From NCBI GenBank assembly GCA_945910005.1, contig OX246746.1, positions 30,016,298-30,080,297 of the forward strand: a stretch of DNA of 64,000 nucleotides, read 5' to 3'. Under the pieces are notes generated by a model. It was given only the letters and a program-made list of their open reading frames with translations. It had not been told where the DNA came from and did not search any database. Numbering within the stretch: position 1 is the first letter of the stretch; every line of letters starts with the position of its first letter. This DNA is from Isoperla grammatica. Lineage: Eukaryota > Arthropoda > Insecta > Plecoptera > Perlodidae. Shown one piece after another: positions 60,781 to 64,000 of the stretch. The position numbers and the translations under genes were made by a program.

Positions 60781-63700
60781 ATGCCTATACTCATCGCGCC
60801 CCTACCTGTGCGCCGCCTCAATGTTACAATGCCTATACTCATCGCGCCCTACCTGTGCGCCGCCTCAATGTTACAATGCCTATACTCATCGCGCCCTACC
60901 TGTGCGCCGCCTCAATGTTACAATGCCTATACTCATCGCGCCCTACCTGTGCGCCGCCTCAATGTTACAATGCCTATACTCATCGCGCCCCTACCTGTGC
61001 GCCGCCTCAATGTTACAATGCCTATACTCATCGCGCCCTACCTGTGCGCCGCCTCAATGTTACAATGCCTACACTCATCGCGCCCCTACCTGTGCGCCGC
61101 CTCAATGCCTATACTCATCGCGCCCCTTCCTGTGCGCCGCCTCAATGTTACAATGCCTATACTCATCGCGCCCTACCTGTGCGCCGCCTCAATGTTACAA
61201 TGCCTATACTCATCGCGCCCTACCTGTGCGCCGCCTCAATGCCTATACTCATCGCGCCCCTACCTGTGCGCCGCCTCAATGTTACAATGCCTATACTCAT
61301 CGCGCCCCTACCTGTGCGCCGCCTCAATGTTACAATGCCTATACTCATCGCGCCCCTACCTGTGCGCCGCCTCAATGTTACAATGCCTATACTCATCGCG
61401 CCCCTACCTGTGCGCCGCCTCAATGTTACAATGCCTATACTCATCGCGCCCCTACCTGTGCGCCGCCTCAATGTTACAATGCCTATACTCATCGCGCCCT
61501 ACCTGTGCGCCGCCTCAATGTTACAATGCCTATACTCATCGCGCCCCTACCTGTGCGCCGCCTCAATGTTACAATGCCTATACTCATCGCGCCCTACCTG
61601 TGCGCCGCCTCAATGTTACAATGCCTATACTCATCGCGCCCCTACCTGTGCGCCGCCTCAATGTTACAATGCCTATACTCATCGCGCCCTACCTGTGCGC
61701 CGCCTCAATGCCTATACTCATCGCGCCCCTACCTGTGCGCCGCCTCAATTCCTATACTCATCGCGCCCCTACCTGTGCGCCGCCTCAATGTTACAATGCC
61801 TATACTCATCGCGCCCTACCTGTGCGCCGCCTCAATGTTACAATGCCTATACTCATCGCGCCCCTACCTGTGCGCCGCCTCAATGTTACAATGCCTATAC
61901 TCATCGCGCCCCTACCTGTGCGCCGCCTCAATGTTACAATGCCTATACTCATCGCGCCCTACCTGTGCGCCGCCTCAATGCCTATACTCATCGCGCCCTA
62001 GCTGTGCGCCGCCTCAATGTTACAATGCCTATACTCATCGCGCCCCTACCTGTGCGCCGCATCAATGTTACAATGCCTACACTCATCGCGCCCTACCTGT
62101 GCGCCGCCTCAATGTTACAATGCCTACACTCATCGCGCCCTACCTGTGCGCCGCCTCAATGTTACAATGCCTATACTCATCGCACCCTACCTGTGCGCCG
62201 CCTCAATGCCTATACTCATCGCGCCCCTACCTGTGCGCCGCCTCAATGTTACAATGCCTATACTCATCGCGCCCCTACCTGTGCGCCGCCTCAATGTTAC
62301 AATGCCTATACTCATCGCGCCCCTACCTGTGCGCCGCATCAATGTTACAATGCCTATACTCATCGCGCCCTACCTGTGCGCCGCCTCAATGTTACAATGC
62401 CTATACTCATCGCGCCCTACCTGTGCGCCGCCTCAATGTTACAATGCCTATACTCATCGCGCCCTACCTGTGCGCCGCCTCAATGTTACAATGCCTATAC
62501 TCATCGCGCCCCTACCTGTGCGCCGCCTCAATGTTACAATGCCTATACTCATCGCGCCCTACCTGTGCGCCGCCTCAATGTTACAATGCCTACACTCATC
62601 GCGCCCTACCTGTGCGCCGCCTCAATGCCTATACTCATCGCGCCCTACCTGTGCGCCGCCTCAATGTTACAATGCCTATACTCATCGCGCCCTACCTGTG
62701 CGCCGCCTCAATGTTACAATGCCTATACTCATCGCGCCCTACCTGTGCGCCGCCTCAATGTTACAATGCCTATACTCATCGCGCCCTACCTGTGCGCCGC
62801 CTCAATGTTACAATGCCTATACTCATCGCGCCCTACCTGTGCGCCGCCTCAATGTTACAATGCCTATACTCATCGCGCCCCTACCTGTGCGCCGCCTCAA
62901 TGTTACAATGCCTATACTCATCGCGCCCTACCTGTGCGCCGCCTCAATGTTACAATGCCTATACTCATCGCGCCCTACCTGTGCGCCGCCTCAATGCCTA
63001 CACTCATCGCGCCCTACCTGTGCGCCGCCTCAATGTTACAATGCCTACACTCATCGCGCCCTACCTGTGCGCCGCCTCAATGTTACAATGCCTATACTCA
63101 TCGCGCCCCTACCTGTGCGCCGCCTCAATGTTACAATGCCTACACTCATCGCGCCCTACCTGTGCGCCGCCTCAATGTTACAATGCCTACACTCATCGCG
63201 CCCTACCTGTGCGCCGCCTCAATGCCTATACTCATCGCGCCCCTACCTGTGCGCCGCCTCAATGTTACAATGCCTATACTCATCGCGCCCCTACCTGTGC
63301 GCCGCCTCAATGTTACAATGCCTATACTCATCGCGCCCTACCTGTGCGCCGCCTCAATGTTACAATGCCTATACTCATCGCGCCCCTACCTGTGCGCCGC
63401 CTCAATGTTACAATGCCTATACTCATCGCGCCCTACCTGTGCGCCGCCTCAATGTTACAATGCCTATACTCATCGCGCCCTACCTGTGCGCCGCCTCAAT
63501 GCCTATACTCATCGCGCCCCTACCTGTGCGCCGCCTCAATGTTACAATGCCTATACTCATCGCGCCCCTACCTGTGCGCCGCCTCAATGTTACAATGCCT
63601 ATACTCATCGCGCCCTACCTGTGCGCCGCCTCAATGTTACAATGCCTATACTCATCGCGCCCTACCTGTGCGCCGCCTCAATGTTACAATGCCTATACTC

Positions 63701-64000
63701 ATCGCGCCCCTACCTGTGCGCCGCCTCAATGTTACAATGCCTATACTCATCGCGCCCTACCTGTGCGCCGCCTCAATGTTACAATGCCTATACTCATCGC
63801 GCCCTACCTGTGCGCCGCCTCAATGTTACAATGCCTATACTCATCGCGCCCTACCTGTGCGCCGCCTCAATGTTACAATGCCTATACTCATCGCGCCCTG
63901 CCTGTGCGCCGCCTCAATGTTACAATGCCTATACTCATCGCGCCCCTACCTGTGCGCCGCCTCAATGTTACAATGCCTATACTCATCGCGCCCTACCTGT

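Larger units (their letters stand above)
17208..64000 (+). repeat. Satellite array of a 39/40/47/48-bp monomer, at least 46.8 kb
   Basis: Uninterrupted tandem array reaching the right edge. A canonical 47-bp unit is 17334-17380: CAATG-TTA-CAATG, then CCTATACTCATCGCG, CCC, TACCTGTGCGCCGCCT. Two independent switches give four lengths: the leading CAATGTTA (8 bp) may be absent, and the C-run may be CCC or CCCC. Recurrent point variants include TATACT/TACACT, CGCGCCC/CGCACCC, GCCGCC/GCCACC, ATGCC/ACGCC and rare private ones. By count the 47-mer has C18 G8 A9 T12 (55% GC, C-rich on this strand) and four CpG. About 1,050 units by arithmetic. No other sequence is visibly inserted. Forward-frame translations repeat 'PYLCAASM', 'LPVRRLN' and 'TCAPPQC'-type words and are not a real protein. 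The chromosomal role is unknown; pericentromeric heterochromatin is a reasonable guess. Confidence 0.98.

Noticed and set aside
18815..61492. Minus-strand frames of 64-138 codons with a repeated 'MSIGIVTLRRRTGRGA' word
   Set aside because: They appear only where several 48-bp units are consecutive, since 48 is a multiple of three. They are by-products of unit length.
17135..62001. Giant open reading frames (up to 8,903 codons) and many overlapping ones in the satellite
   Set aside because: They are in all three forward frames, consist only of translated 39-48 bp repeats, start and stop at random point mutations, and exist because the consensus lacks stop codons. No domain, splice structure or promoter supports a protein.
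17208..64000. CRISPR-like array
   Set aside because: Units are directly contiguous with no unique spacers, there are no cas genes, and the context is eukaryotic.
17208..64000. Telomeric repeat
   Set aside because: The unit is not a short TTAGG/TTAGGG-type repeat, and nothing indicates a chromosome end in the window.

Overview
The window is eukaryotic, non-coding, repeat-dominated DNA, most likely from an arthropod. The evidence is the AT-rich flank, an insect/crustacean-style Ty3/gypsy element, a LINE 3' tail ending in TAAATAAATA-type sequence, and many short inverted-repeat elements. The species cannot be named from the sequence. No host protein-coding gene, rRNA gene or convincing tRNA gene was recognised.

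Layout. 1-6436: AT-rich DNA with old mobile-element debris: the C-terminal end of a non-LTR retrotransposon ORF (about 487-855), a 1.3-kb fold-back element with arms of about 585 bp (2606-3916), and a degenerate region (about 5394-6303) with a possible hAT transposase tail. 6437-13334: a complete, very young Ty3/gypsy LTR retrotransposon. Its 1385/1384-bp LTRs differ by one substitution and one homopolymer indel. It has a 4-bp target duplication, open gag and pol frames (pol in the -1 frame), a polypurine tract and no env. 13335-17207: AT-rich DNA with a 2.1-kb inverted-repeat structure that contains two smaller palindromic elements, then a short hairpin element, a simple repeat and another hairpin.

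17208-64000 (73% of the window, running off the right edge): one uninterrupted GC-rich minisatellite/satellite array. The monomer comes in four lengths (39, 40, 47, 48 bp) produced by two independent switches: presence or absence of an 8-bp CAATGTTA block, and a run of three or four C. The array has roughly 1,050 units by arithmetic (46.8 kb at about 44.5 bp per unit). No forward frame of the consensus contains a stop codon, so very long ORFs (up to 26.7 kb) appear, but they are by-products of the repeat. Private variants show segmental duplications inside the array at offsets of 601, 2060 and 4408 bp, and a 413-bp identical block 34,560 bp apart. Local runs of a single length class point to ongoing unequal exchange or slippage.

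The regions do not form a pathway. The picture is a satellite boundary, possibly pericentromeric or heterochromatic (inference), where mobile elements have accumulated in the flank but none is visible inside the array. The most unusual features are the two-switch monomer system with its layered duplications and its all-frames-open forward strand.
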